This document shows, piece after piece, positions 44,937-53,756 of a DNA stretch of 64,000 bases. Positions within the stretch are counted from its first letter, which is position 1; every line of letters starts with the position of its first letter. Made by a program: the position numbers and the translations under genes. Under the pieces are notes generated by a model. It had not been told where the DNA came from. It was given only the letters and a program-made list of their open reading frames with translations, and searched no databases. The DNA is taken from assembly GCF_003837805.1 (NCBI RefSeq), contig NZ_RQIT01000010.1, positions 143,723 through 207,722 on the forward strand. Direction: 5' to 3'. Origin of the DNA: Bradyrhizobium sp. RP6. Its GTDB lineage: Bacteria; Pseudomonadota; Alphaproteobacteria; Rhizobiales; Xanthobacteraceae.

Positions 44937-45108
44937 GTCGGCGTCGATATCCCTGCAGCAACGAGAAGGTCTCTTTAGACAGTAATTGTGACGCAAGTTC
45001 GCAACCACCGCCGATCATGTGCAGTGCTGATGAGCCTTTGAACGAGCCGGGAGTCGGTGCGGTCGTGTCAGGTGAGTAGGCCGAAGGCGGTCCTTGCCTG
45101 CTTGCTGT

Positions 45109-45138
45109 GCGAGGGACGGGGGTTCCCCCATCCCTCGC
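45109..45138 (-). terminator. stem-loop downstream of the repeat-containing glycosidase gene
   Basis: Arms 'gcgaggga' and 'tccctcgc' continue into a C-rich/G-rich extension, making a long stable hairpin about 30 bases past the stop of the minus-strand gene. No T-run follows on the transcript side. Confidence 0.5.
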
Positions 45139-45168
45139 TGCCTCGATGGATGCCCATCTGCCGCGACT

Positions 45169-48100
45169 TTAGACGAATACGAAGTCGTGGCTCGTCAGGC
45201 TGCTGACATAGACGTTCTTAAGAAGGATCGAGTCGTTGGCCGAGAACGTGATAAGCGCATTCGTCCCGGACTGCGTCATCTGCAGGTGACTGTAGTCTGC
45301 CGCCAGCAGCTTCGAGATCTGGATCACGTCGTGAGTCGTGGCGTCGCCGGCCTGGAAGTTGAGGATCTGGTCCTGGCCGTGATCGTAGGTGATGGTGGTC
45401 GAATTCGGCGCGGCCGAGAACACGTCGTTGCCGGCTCCGCCTTGGATCGTCACGCCGCTCCCAACGGCCGTGACGTTATGGGTACCGTCGGTCTTGGTCT
45501 GATCGATGAACTGCAGTGCGTTGGCGGTGTTGTAGTTCTCGTGCTGCGTCGTGCCGGCCTGTCCGTTGAAGTTGAACAGGAAGACGTCCCTCGAGCCGTC
45601 GGCGTGGCTGGCGATCTCCTGGGTCTTGATGCCGGCGCTGTTATAGATGTCGGTCAGCTTGCTGCCGTCATTGTTGATGACCTGGGTATAGTCCAGAGTG
45701 CCGTCCGCGTGGGTCCTTGTGATCTCGACGATATTGCCCGAGGCATCGAGGTGCTGGTGCTGCGTCGTGTAGGACTGGCCCGTGATGTTGTAGTTCCAGT
45801 TGTCCGACGTGCCGTCGGCGTTCTTGATATAGGCAGCGGTCTCGATACCGCCGGTGTAGACCGTGGTGGAACTGTAGCCGTCGCTCTTGGTCGTCACCTC
45901 GCTGGTGATAATTCCTTTGGCATCATACCAGCCCGAGGTCTTGGTGCCGTCGGCGCTCTGCACAAGGGTGAATGCCAGGCTGTCGTCGGCGTGGGTCCGC
46001 ACGATGTGCGTGAGGAAACCGGTGGTATCGTAGGTATCGTGCTCTTTCGTGTAGTTCTGACCGATGACGTTGAAGAGATAGACATCCCTCGAGCCGTCGG
46101 AGTGATAGTCGGTTTGTGTCTTCTTGAGGCCTGAAGCGTCGTAATTGGTCACGACGCTGCCACCGTCGCTGCCGACGACCTGGGTATAGTCGAGCGTGCC
46201 GTCGGCGTGCCAGCGGGTCACCTCCGTCGTCTTGCCCGTCGGATCGAGATGCTGGTGCTGCGTGGCATAGCTCTGGCCGGTGATGTTGTAGGTGTAATTG
46301 TCTTGGCTCAGGTCGGCATTGGTGATGTAGGCCGCAGCTTTCAGGCCGTTGGTATAGACCGTTGTCGAGCTGTAACCGTCGGCCTTCGTGATCACCTCGC
46401 TGGTGAGGACCCCCTTGGCATCGTACCAGTCCGTTGTCTTGGTTCCATCCTTGCTCTGCACCAGCTTGAACGCCATGCTGCCGTCCGCGTGCTTCCGGAT
46501 CAGCGTCGTAAGGAAGCCGGTTGCATCGTAGACGTCGTGTTCGGTCGTGTAGTTCTGGCCGGTGATGTTGAAGAGGAAGACGTCCTTGCTGCCATCAGCG
46601 TGGTACTCGGATTGTTTCGTCCGTACTCCCGTCGAGTCATAGATGGTGACGACGCTGCTCCCGTCGTTATTGACGACCTGGGTATAGTCGAGCGTGCCAT
46701 CCGCGTGCTTGCGGGTGACGGACGTGACCTTGCCGGCCGGATCGATGTGCTGGATCAGCGTGGTGTAGCTCTGGCCGGTGATGCCATAGGCATAATTGTC
46801 CAGACTACCGTCGGCGTTCTTGATGTAAACTTTCGTCTTGACGCCGTTGCTGTAGAGGGTTGTCGAGGCGAAGCCGTCGGCCTTTTGGACCACCTCGCTG
46901 GTGAGGCTGCCGGCAGCATTGTACCAGTTGGTCGTCTTGGTGCCGTCGGCGGTCTGCATCAGCTCGAAGGCCAGGCTGCCATCGGCATGCAGGCGCGTCA
47001 GGGTCGTGAGGAATCCGGTCGAATCGTAGACGTCGTGCTGGGTCGTATAGTTCTGGTCCTTGATGTTGTAGGTCCAGACATCCTTGCTTTTGTCGGCATG
47101 ATAGCTGGTCTCGACCAGCTTGACGCCAGTGGCGCTGTACAACGTGATCACGCTGCTGCCGTCGCTGTTGTAGACCTGCGTCGAATCCAGCGAGCCGTCG
47201 GCATGGCTACGTGTGACCGAGACGACCTTCCCCGAGGCGTCGAGATGCTGCACCTGCGTGGTGAAGCTCTTCCCAGTGATATTGTAGGTGTAATTGTCCT
47301 GCGAGCGGTCGGCATTCTTGACGTAGGCGGCGGTCTTCACGCCGTTCGTGTAGAGCGTGGTGGAGTAATAGCCGTCGGACTTCTGCACGACTTCGCTCAC
47401 AAGGGTTCCGGCCGTGTTGTAGCTGTCGGTTGTCCGGGTTGCGTCGGTTCCGACATGAACGAACTTCGTCTTCACGCCATTGGTGTAGCTGATCAGGTCC
47501 TGGGAACCATCGCTGTAGGCGACGGTGGTCGAGGTCGGCTGCCCGCTCGAATTGAGGCCGGTGTCGGAATTCGACAGTAGCTTGCCGCTGGCGTCGTAGG
47601 TCTTCGTGTTGGTCCAGGTCGCGGCCGTGTTCGTCACGGAGAACGAGTATCCGCCCTGGATCTTGGACAGCGCGCTGCCGTAATGGGCAATGATGTAGTC
47701 CATCGTCGCTTTCGAGGCGACCGGCAGGACATGCGAATCCGTCAACGTGATGCTCTGCAGCGCCGTCGACTCGCTCAGGTCGGACAGTTGCGGCACGATC
47801 CCGGCGGCCGTACCGCTGACGCTGATCCGGGTGTCCACGGGAGGCGGCGTTGTCGGGGGCGCGTCGATCTCGATGATCAGCGGGTGATCGCTGACCGGAA
47901 TCGTGATCGTGCTGACGTCGGTATAGCTGGCGATCGCCGTGGTTCCCGTCAGCGTATCGTACACCTTCACCGTATGATGCACGCCGCCGAGATCCACCGT
48001 GACCGTCCGGGCGCTGTTGGTGACCTCGGTATCGGTGGCATCGTTCCAGAGCTTCGGCTCGGCCCACACGACCAGTTCGTAAGCCCCATTGCTCTTGCCG

Positions 48101-49077
48101 AGCACCATGCTGTTGCCCGAGGCCGGCATGTTGCTCAGGGTGTAGTTCAACGGATCGGTCGGCTGCAGGCCGCCCTTGCCGTCGTCGGCCAGAATGGTCG
48201 TCAGGTTATGAATAGCGGTCGCGGCGAGCTTGGGCGTCCCGTCGGAGTTGAACAATCCGAAGTTGGCCTCGGGATTCGTGTTGCCCGCGGAGGAGTCGCG
48301 GTCGAACAGCTCGTAGAGATAGGTCGCGCTGACACCGGCCTTGTAGGCATCGACCAGCGTGTTTAGGATCGATTTGGCCTGCACCGTCTCGTTGACGCCG
48401 AGATACTGGGTGTTGGCCTGCGTGGTATAGCCGGTCTCGGTGATGACGACGGGCTTTCCCGGTGCCGCGGACATGACGGCGCTGAGCGTTGCCGCGATGG
48501 AGCTGCCGGGCGTCAGGCCGGTGCTGACATAGGCGTGGGCATTGGCGTAGTCGACCGAGCCCGACATGTTGCCGAGCTGGCTGTAGCCCTGGGGATCGTT
48601 GTAGGCCAGTGACAGATTGTAGACGGGGATGCTGCCGAGCGCGGCGTTGGCATTGACGGCCTGATAGAGCGCGCTCTGGAATTGGGCCGCGGCGGTGAGG
48701 CTCGAGCTGCCATTGTAGCTGAAGGGCTGGTGATTGGCCTCGTTGAGACCCTCGATGGCGCTGATGCTGCCCGGGTGGCTCGCCGCGAACTTCTCGAGCG
48801 ACGCGATATACTTCTGAAGTCCGGCCGCCCCCGACTGCGGCAGCGCGGACGATACGAGGAAGTCGAACTTGTAACCGGCAGCGGCGAGCCCCTCGACCAC
48901 CGGCTGCGCGGCCGGGCTGGTTCCCATTGCGTCGCGGAGATTGGTGACGCCGAGATATTCCAGGTCGTCGATCATCATCGCGAGATTGTTGTAGCCGGTC
49001 CATCCGAAGCCGGCATGCGCGTTGACGCCGATGGAGTTGATGAAGCCGCTGGCGGACAGGATTGCTTGATCAGACAT
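45169..49077 (-). CDS. large clan GH-A glycosidase with four 166-residue repeats and RTX-type C-terminus
   Basis: A 1302-residue, probably type-I-secreted protein with no N-terminal signal peptide. Residues about 5-310 form a clan GH-A-like (beta/alpha)8 glycosidase: 'ISAIEGLNEANHQPFSY' gives the acid/base Glu (about 113) and 'VVITETGYTT' the nucleophile Glu (about 214). A linker and a beta domain (about 330-540) follow. From about 547 there are four copies of a 166-residue unit, starting at base positions 47439, 46941, 46443 and 45945, exactly 498 bases apart each time; copy four is incomplete. The units are built from shorter 'HADGS..' and 'DGSS..' turns. The C-terminal about 100 residues hold one RTX-like 'GGAGNDVFS' and a Leu/Ser-rich end, as in type I substrates. 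It could bind and trim EPS on the cell surface. The start is ATG 49077. Confidence 0.87.
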   Translation of the reverse strand: MSDQAILSASGFINSIGVNAHAGFGWTGYNNLAMMIDDLEYLGVTNLRDAMGTSPAAQPVVEGLAAAGYKFDFLVSSALPQSGAAGLQKYIASLEKFAASHPGSISAIEGLNEANHQPFSYNGSSSLTAAAQFQSALYQAVNANAALGSIPVYNLSLAYNDPQGYSQLGNMSGSVDYANAHAYVSTGLTPGSSIAATLSAVMSAAPGKPVVITETGYTTQANTQYLGVNETVQAKSILNTLVDAYKAGVSATYLYELFDRDSSAGNTNPEANFGLFNSDGTPKLAATAIHNLTTILADDGKGGLQPTDPLNYTLSNMPASGNSMVLGKSNGAYELVVWAEPKLWNDATDTEVTNSARTVTVDLGGVHHTVKVYDTLTGTTAIASYTDVSTITIPVSDHPLIIEIDAPPTTPPPVDTRISVSGTAAGIVPQLSDLSESTALQSITLTDSHVLPVASKATMDYIIAHYGSALSKIQGGYSFSVTNTAATWTNTKTYDASGKLLSNSDTGLNSSGQPTSTTVAYSDGSQDLISYTNGVKTKFVHVGTDATRTTDSYNTAGTLVSEVVQKSDGYYSTTLYTNGVKTAAYVKNADRSQDNYTYNITGKSFTTQVQHLDASGKVVSVTRSHADGSLDSTQVYNSDGSSVITLYSATGVKLVETSYHADKSKDVWTYNIKDQNYTTQHDVYDSTGFLTTLTRLHADGSLAFELMQTADGTKTTNWYNAAGSLTSEVVQKADGFASTTLYSNGVKTKVYIKNADGSLDNYAYGITGQSYTTLIQHIDPAGKVTSVTRKHADGTLDYTQVVNNDGSSVVTIYDSTGVRTKQSEYHADGSKDVFLFNITGQNYTTEHDVYDATGFLTTLIRKHADGSMAFKLVQSKDGTKTTDWYDAKGVLTSEVITKADGYSSTTVYTNGLKAAAYITNADLSQDNYTYNITGQSYATQHQHLDPTGKTTEVTRWHADGTLDYTQVVGSDGGSVVTNYDASGLKKTQTDYHSDGSRDVYLFNVIGQNYTKEHDTYDTTGFLTHIVRTHADDSLAFTLVQSADGTKTSGWYDAKGIITSEVTTKSDGYSSTTVYTGGIETAAYIKNADGTSDNWNYNITGQSYTTQHQHLDASGNIVEITRTHADGTLDYTQVINNDGSKLTDIYNSAGIKTQEIASHADGSRDVFLFNFNGQAGTTQHENYNTANALQFIDQTKTDGTHNVTAVGSGVTIQGGAGNDVFSAAPNSTTITYDHGQDQILNFQAGDATTHDVIQISKLLAADYSHLQMTQSGTNALITFSANDSILLKNVYVSSLTSHDFVFV
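45460..47439 (-). repeat. four in-register 498-base coding repeats
   Basis: Within the large glycosidase gene, the codon for the first Thr of each unit ('TRTTDSYN', 'TKTTNWYN', 'TKTTDWYD', 'TKTSGWYD') ends at 47439, 46941, 46443 and 45945, so spacing is exactly 498 bases with no insertion or deletion. The units have diverged in sequence, so the duplication is old and the length is kept by selection, or unequal exchange has homogenised length (inference). Confidence 0.9.
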
Positions 49078-49623
49078 TGCACACTCGATTTCAGCGCGAA
49101 CCAAATTGCTCGCAGGGATTTGCGTTCAAGCTTCTCTGGCGAGTGTGAATTTCAGATAAAAACAAAGCTACAAATAGCGAGCGAAACGGGTTCCTTGTGC
49201 AGGAACAGGCTTGCTCTGTTGCAGCAGAATGTTGATTGCGATGCCGGAGCAGGATGGCGTGAGAAAGGCGCTTTCAAGAATTTTGTCAATCTCACTGCTG
49301 AATGTATGCGCAGGCCGTGCCGATTGGATCCACGCGACAGGTTCGGAAAGGAACGATGCGGCGCTTGCAGCGCGTAATGTAGGCAAACGGATTCGGCGCG
49401 CGTCCGCAATCCTACGGACTTTCCTCCGCGCGTTCGTGCGATCGATATGACTGCACAGGACGTTTGCAGATGCCGTTTCTGTGAGCGGCTAAACTGTAGG
49501 ATACACCCGGTAGGGTTGTGTTGATTGCGTGATGGCACACCCACCCGCTGCGGGAGCTGACACGGCAGGCCGGTTCCCGCTCGGAAAATTGGATCTGACT
49601 GGCAGACATACGGGTGCGGCAGA
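49078..49623. other. intergenic region between the repeat glycosidase and flippase genes
   Basis: These 546 bases should contain the promoter of the large glycosidase gene in their left part. No gene or RNA is supported; the AT-rich patch near 49140-49260 is the likely promoter area. Confidence 0.35.
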
Positions 49624-51015
49624 TCAGCCGCGGCGGGCCAGCATGAGAAAGTCCCCGCGCCATGCGATAATCGCCGTTGCAAGCGCGGCGATCATGATCT
49701 TGCCGGCAAGCCATGCCGCGGGCTCCGTCGGCATCGAACCGAGTGATCCGATCAGGATTGCGGCCACCAGCGCCTGCACGACCAAAGACCAGCGCGGGAA
49801 TGCCTCAAACCGCAGCGTAGGACCGAGTGCGACCAGAATCGTTGCGAGGGTGGCCAGCGAAGCACAGCCCACCGCCCCTCGTGGCGACAGGCCGGCCGAC
49901 ACTGCGACCAGGGAGAGGACGACAACGAGGGCGAGCTGGCCGGCGGCGACCAGGACCAGCCTGGTCGCCAGCTTCTCGAGGTGGGGGACAACAGCTATCG
50001 TCGCCTGCAAATGGGTATGCAGGAAATAGAAGGCGGCGATCGCCGGCGCCGTCTGCAGGAATCCATCCAGGCTCTCCCGGGGCACCAGGATACGCGCGGC
50101 ATCTGGAATGAAGCCAACCAATCCGCCGAGCAGGACGAGGGTCGTGCAGATCATGAACTCGAACATGCGGCGCGCAGATTGCACTGATTTTGCGTCGGTC
50201 CCGTGCTCGAAATCCTTGACCACTTCGGGATAGCTCACGGTATGGATCGCCGCATTGAGGACCCAGAAGGGACGTTGCAGCAGGTCGAGCGCGATCGAAA
50301 ATCCGGCGCCGGCCCCCGTCGCGCCCAGCCGGCCGATGACGATGAAGCGGAGCAGCACCGGCACCGACAGATGGATGACGGACGCAGCCGCCGCGAGCAT
50401 GCCATAGCGGGAGAACTCCTTCCAGTCGGCCAGCATCGTCGGCAGCGAAGCGCGCTCCAGGGGTGTGCGATAGGCCGCCAGCCCGGCGAGGAGGCCCAGC
50501 GTGTGGCCGGCGGCAACGCCGAGCAGCGCCGCTTCGGCCGTTCCTGAGCTCGCTGCGCCGGCGGCGGCCCCGGTCAGAAGGCCGGTGGCACGAAGCGCAA
50601 GAAGAGAGGACGCGATGCCCAACCGATCGGACAGACGGACCGACAGGAAATAGAGATCCGTCAAGCCCTGAAGCACGGATATGCCGAGGCCCAGTGCGAC
50701 GATCCCTGTCGGGAGCACGCTGGCCAAGGATGCGCAGCTCCCGACCAAGATAAGCGCGCCCGCACTCGACAGGCCTGCCGCAAAGAGCGACCACCTCAAT
50801 CGAGCCGCTTCGTTCTCCCTTGCTGCCGCCAGAAAGCGCAGTCCGGCGAGCTGCAGCCACTCGAACATCAGGACGCAGAGCAATTGGCTCGAGGCCAGTG
50901 CCAGGGAAAAATTGGTGTAGTCGGCGGCGGGCAGCAGATGACTGACCGCGAAGATCAGGATGATCGCCGCGGCGCTTTGATAGAAGTAGCCCGCCATCGC
51001 CAGGAGGCGTGTCAT
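49624..51015 (-). CDS. Wzx-type polysaccharide flippase or related exporter
   Basis: A 463-residue protein with about 13 hydrophobic segments, starting 'MTRLLAMAGYFYQSAAAIIL', a typical first helix of oligosaccharide flippases, with 'VSHLLPAADYTNFSLALASS' as the second. It has the high Ala/Leu/Gly content of this superfamily. Its ATG overlaps the stop of the upstream glycosyltransferase gene as ATGA, so the two are coupled. Second flippase of region B. It is divergent enough that a search should confirm the family. Confidence 0.78.
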   Translation of the reverse strand: MTRLLAMAGYFYQSAAAIILIFAVSHLLPAADYTNFSLALASSQLLCVLMFEWLQLAGLRFLAAARENEAARLRWSLFAAGLSSAGALILVGSCASLASVLPTGIVALGLGISVLQGLTDLYFLSVRLSDRLGIASSLLALRATGLLTGAAAGAASSGTAEAALLGVAAGHTLGLLAGLAAYRTPLERASLPTMLADWKEFSRYGMLAAAASVIHLSVPVLLRFIVIGRLGATGAGAGFSIALDLLQRPFWVLNAAIHTVSYPEVVKDFEHGTDAKSVQSARRMFEFMICTTLVLLGGLVGFIPDAARILVPRESLDGFLQTAPAIAAFYFLHTHLQATIAVVPHLEKLATRLVLVAAGQLALVVVLSLVAVSAGLSPRGAVGCASLATLATILVALGPTLRFEAFPRWSLVVQALVAAILIGSLGSMPTEPAAWLAGKIMIAALATAIIAWRGDFLMLARRG

Positions 51016-52286
51016 CTCGGAATGAGGCGCCCCTTGCCGACGGTCCGTCCCAGCGGCGCGTCGGCCGTTGCTGCGTGCAGGCGCGACATCCGTTGCTGGC
51101 GCAATTGCTCATACAGGTTCTTGTATGAAGACAGCACGTCGGCAAATACCCATTTGTTGGTATCCGCGATGAGGCGCCGGCTGATCTCGTCGATCTTGTG
51201 CGGATCCGCCGCGATTGCGAGCATGCTGCCGGCCAGGGATTGCGGATCGGCTTCGGTCAGCCAGCCCGTCACGCCGTGCTCGATGACCTCGGGCATGCCG
51301 CCAAAGGGCGTTCCGAGCAGCGGCCTGCCAGCTGCCTTGGCGTCTGCGACGACGAGTGGACCGGGATCGTGCCAGATGGATGGCGCGACCACCACGTCGA
51401 CTTGCCTGTAGAAATCGTCCGGCGACACGAAGCCCATGAACTCGATGCGCGCGTCTGGAGCGAGCGCCCTGAGGCGTCGTTGCTCCTCGTCGCTGACGCG
51501 ACCGGCGATCAGCATCCGGATGCGATCATGGGGCAGCATGGCAAGTGCTCGCATCAGGTTGTCGATGCCCTTTTCCTCCGTGAGGCGACCGATGAACCCG
51601 AACGTCACTTCCGTGGTGCAGATTGGACGAGGATAGGGCTCACGCGGCGGCTCGGTCGAGGCGTTGCGGATCACGGTACGGATCGGCGTCTCGGTGAACA
51701 TGCCCATGTCGGTATGAATGGACAGGACGCGCTCACTCACGCCGACCACGGCACTGAGCCAATGCGTGGCGCGCTTGCGATGATAGCTCAGAATTCCGCA
51801 GCTCGTGCAGGTGTGCTCGCAGGCGCGTCCCTTGTCGAAGCGCGAGCAGCGCGGACAGGTCAGATAATAGTCGTGAAGCGTATGGAGCACCGGGACGCCG
51901 AGGTGGGCGGCAACGCGCCAGATCGCGGTGGTGAGACCCGACAAATTGTTCGAGTGCATTACGTCCGGCTTGAAGGCCCGGACTCGCTCCGCGATCAGGG
52001 GCGCCTGCATCTGCCAGTCATCGACCGCGTGCCAGATGCTGCGCAGCGCGACGTTCTTCTGCTCGGTGAAAGGCAGATAGATGTTCTGTACCGGCGCGGA
52101 ATAGATGTCGATGCCGTTGCAGGATTCGCGAGCCTGTTGGGGGGCAGACGCGGCCCGTATCACCTCGACCTCGTCTCCGCGTTGCACCAGGCCTTCGGCG
52201 AAACGTCGCGCGAAGATCTCTGCACCGCCAACGATCTTTGGTGCCTGAGGTGTCGGATAAAGCGTGGACGTCAAAAGAACTTTCAT
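51012..52286 (-). CDS. family 4 glycosyltransferase with internal cysteine cluster
   Basis: A 424-residue GT-B enzyme. The N-terminal domain begins 'MKVLLTSTLYPTPQAPKIVG' and includes 'VLHTLHDYYLTCPRCSRFDK' with further Cys ('CEHTCTSCG'). This cluster of five Cys (Cx2C, then Cx3Cx2C) occurs in a subgroup of GT4 proteins and may bind metal. The C-terminal domain has 'FGFIGRLTEEKGIDNLMRAL' and 'VVVAPSIWHDPGPLVVADAK' (EX7E-like region), then 'GTPFGGMPEVIEHG'. Coupled to the flippase gene downstream by ATGA. Adds a sugar of a region B repeat unit (inference). Confidence 0.9.
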   Translation of the reverse strand: MKVLLTSTLYPTPQAPKIVGGAEIFARRFAEGLVQRGDEVEVIRAASAPQQARESCNGIDIYSAPVQNIYLPFTEQKNVALRSIWHAVDDWQMQAPLIAERVRAFKPDVMHSNNLSGLTTAIWRVAAHLGVPVLHTLHDYYLTCPRCSRFDKGRACEHTCTSCGILSYHRKRATHWLSAVVGVSERVLSIHTDMGMFTETPIRTVIRNASTEPPREPYPRPICTTEVTFGFIGRLTEEKGIDNLMRALAMLPHDRIRMLIAGRVSDEEQRRLRALAPDARIEFMGFVSPDDFYRQVDVVVAPSIWHDPGPLVVADAKAAGRPLLGTPFGGMPEVIEHGVTGWLTEADPQSLAGSMLAIAADPHKIDEISRRLIADTNKWVFADVLSSYKNLYEQLRQQRMSRLHAATADAPLGRTVGKGRLIPR

Positions 52287-52315
52287 CGCGTAACCTCATG
52301 TTTGCAAAATCGCGC

Positions 52316-53647
52316 CTATCGCGCCGGCCGTATCTCCAGGCCGGGTATGGAACCGTTGTTGACTGCAATGAGAACCGGTGTGCTCGAAACCGGAATCCAG
52401 GCCCCGGATGCCGGTCTTGCGGTGGAATCGCACGGCATCGCAAAAGTCGCTCCTTCCTGTTCTCCCTTAAGCCGGATTTCGTAACGTCGGTCCGGGGCCT
52501 CGGACCAGACTGCAACTCTGCCGCCGGACGCCGTGGATGCATTGATCGACACGACGCCGCTGGCGAGCTCTCGTCGCTCGGCACTCAGGCTGGAGCGAAT
52601 GAAAGCCCAGGCGCCCTGGGCCGCGCAGGCGACGGGTTTTGGCGAGTTGTCGAAACGGTAGAGGCCGAAATTGTGCTCCAGATCCGATGGATTCTTTCCG
52701 CTGTCCTTGAGCTCATAGAGCCAGACGCCCTTGAGCCAGCGTGCCGCGGTCGACGCCCACAGGATGAGCTGTGCCGTATTGTCGGCCTGGGCCTGCTCGC
52801 TGACGTCGCATTTGTTGGTGGCCGTGGTCCAGCCGGTCTCGGTGACATAGATCGGAAAGTCGGGGTTTCCGCTCGCCTGACCCACGAGCCGGTGGAACGC
52901 GGTGAGCCGATCGATGATCTCGGCGGAGGTGCGTTTGCTTGGGCCCATGCAGAAATTGTAGAGATGGACCGAAGCGCCGTCCGCGTACTGGAGAATGCCG
53001 GTTCGCAACATCTTCTCGGTCCACGTCCAGCCCGGATCGTCGCCGAGCGCCCCGACCAGGAAAGGCGCGTTCGGCGCAACCCGCTTGACCGCCGGGCGTG
53101 TGGCCTCCGCGAGTGCCAGATAGTTTTCCGGTGAGAATGCGGCATCTTTCTTTGCCGCCAGGTTCCATTCGTTCCAGAGCTCGAACAGCGGGTGTTGCGC
53201 CACGACCGATTGCGCCGCGGCCGCAGCATAGTCGGCAAACCGCTGCCGGGCTTCATCGGTCGTCGGTGGTGAGGAATTCGGAACGAGATGATGGCCGAAC
53301 GCAAGGATCAGGAGCGGCCGCGCGACGCCGGACCTGACTTGCGCCTCCAGCCTGCCGAGTTTGGGCGTGAAACCCATCCGGCGTCCTGGCGTCTCGAAAT
53401 CGGACCAGGGGAAATCGTCGCGGAAGGAGTTGAAGCCGAGTTGCTTGATCTGGGCGATGTTCTCTGCCGGCACGTACCCGCGCGCGCTCACCGGCCCGCC
53501 CAGCCCCTGATGCGTGCCGACACCCAGCAGGAATCGAGCATCGAGCGGTTGAGCATGCTGAGCGCAGGCAGGGACCGACAGAAGAATGGACGAGATGAAG
53601 GCCGCGAGGCGGACACTGTCGCGAACCAAGGTGCGTGGGCGTGTCAT
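52316..53647 (-). CDS. secreted clan GH-A glycosidase (GH39/PslG-like)
   Basis: A 443-residue exported protein with a signal peptide ('AAFISSILLSVPACA', cleavage near 30). The catalytic domain is clan GH-A-like: 'HPLFELWNEWNLAA' supplies the acid/base Glu (about 160) and 'FPIYVTETGWTTA' the nucleophile Glu (about 270). 'VGTHQGLG' near the start and 'KGVWLYELKDSG' fit the PslG-like endoglycosidases that accompany EPS loci, where they trim polymer in the periplasm. A C-terminal beta domain of about 85 residues follows. It lies 30 bases upstream of the GT4 gene on the same strand, within the operon of region B glycosyltransferases. Confidence 0.85.
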   Translation of the reverse strand: MTRPRTLVRDSVRLAAFISSILLSVPACAQHAQPLDARFLLGVGTHQGLGGPVSARGYVPAENIAQIKQLGFNSFRDDFPWSDFETPGRRMGFTPKLGRLEAQVRSGVARPLLILAFGHHLVPNSSPPTTDEARQRFADYAAAAAQSVVAQHPLFELWNEWNLAAKKDAAFSPENYLALAEATRPAVKRVAPNAPFLVGALGDDPGWTWTEKMLRTGILQYADGASVHLYNFCMGPSKRTSAEIIDRLTAFHRLVGQASGNPDFPIYVTETGWTTATNKCDVSEQAQADNTAQLILWASTAARWLKGVWLYELKDSGKNPSDLEHNFGLYRFDNSPKPVACAAQGAWAFIRSSLSAERRELASGVVSINASTASGGRVAVWSEAPDRRYEIRLKGEQEGATFAMPCDSTARPASGAWIPVSSTPVLIAVNNGSIPGLEIRPAR

Positions 53648-53756
53648 GGTCTAGTTCATGCTCACGCGCGATACACTGGCGGTGACACCAAACCGGGCTT
53701 GGTGGATCGCCATCGCGATCTCCGGCATCTGCGAGGGCAAGCGTGCATGCTGATCG

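Noticed and set aside
45460..47439. CRISPR array or RHS/polymorphic toxin reading of the 498-base repeats
   Set aside because: The repeats are coding, long and diverged with no spacer pattern. There is no RHS core motif and no toxin-like C-terminus or immunity gene.
45094..47580. Two long plus-strand open frames (45094-46134 and 46207-47580) across the glycosidase repeats
   Set aside because: They mirror the repeats on the other strand. Their repetitive Val/Gly/Asp/Arg composition follows from the coding repeats, and no ribosome site or domain supports them.
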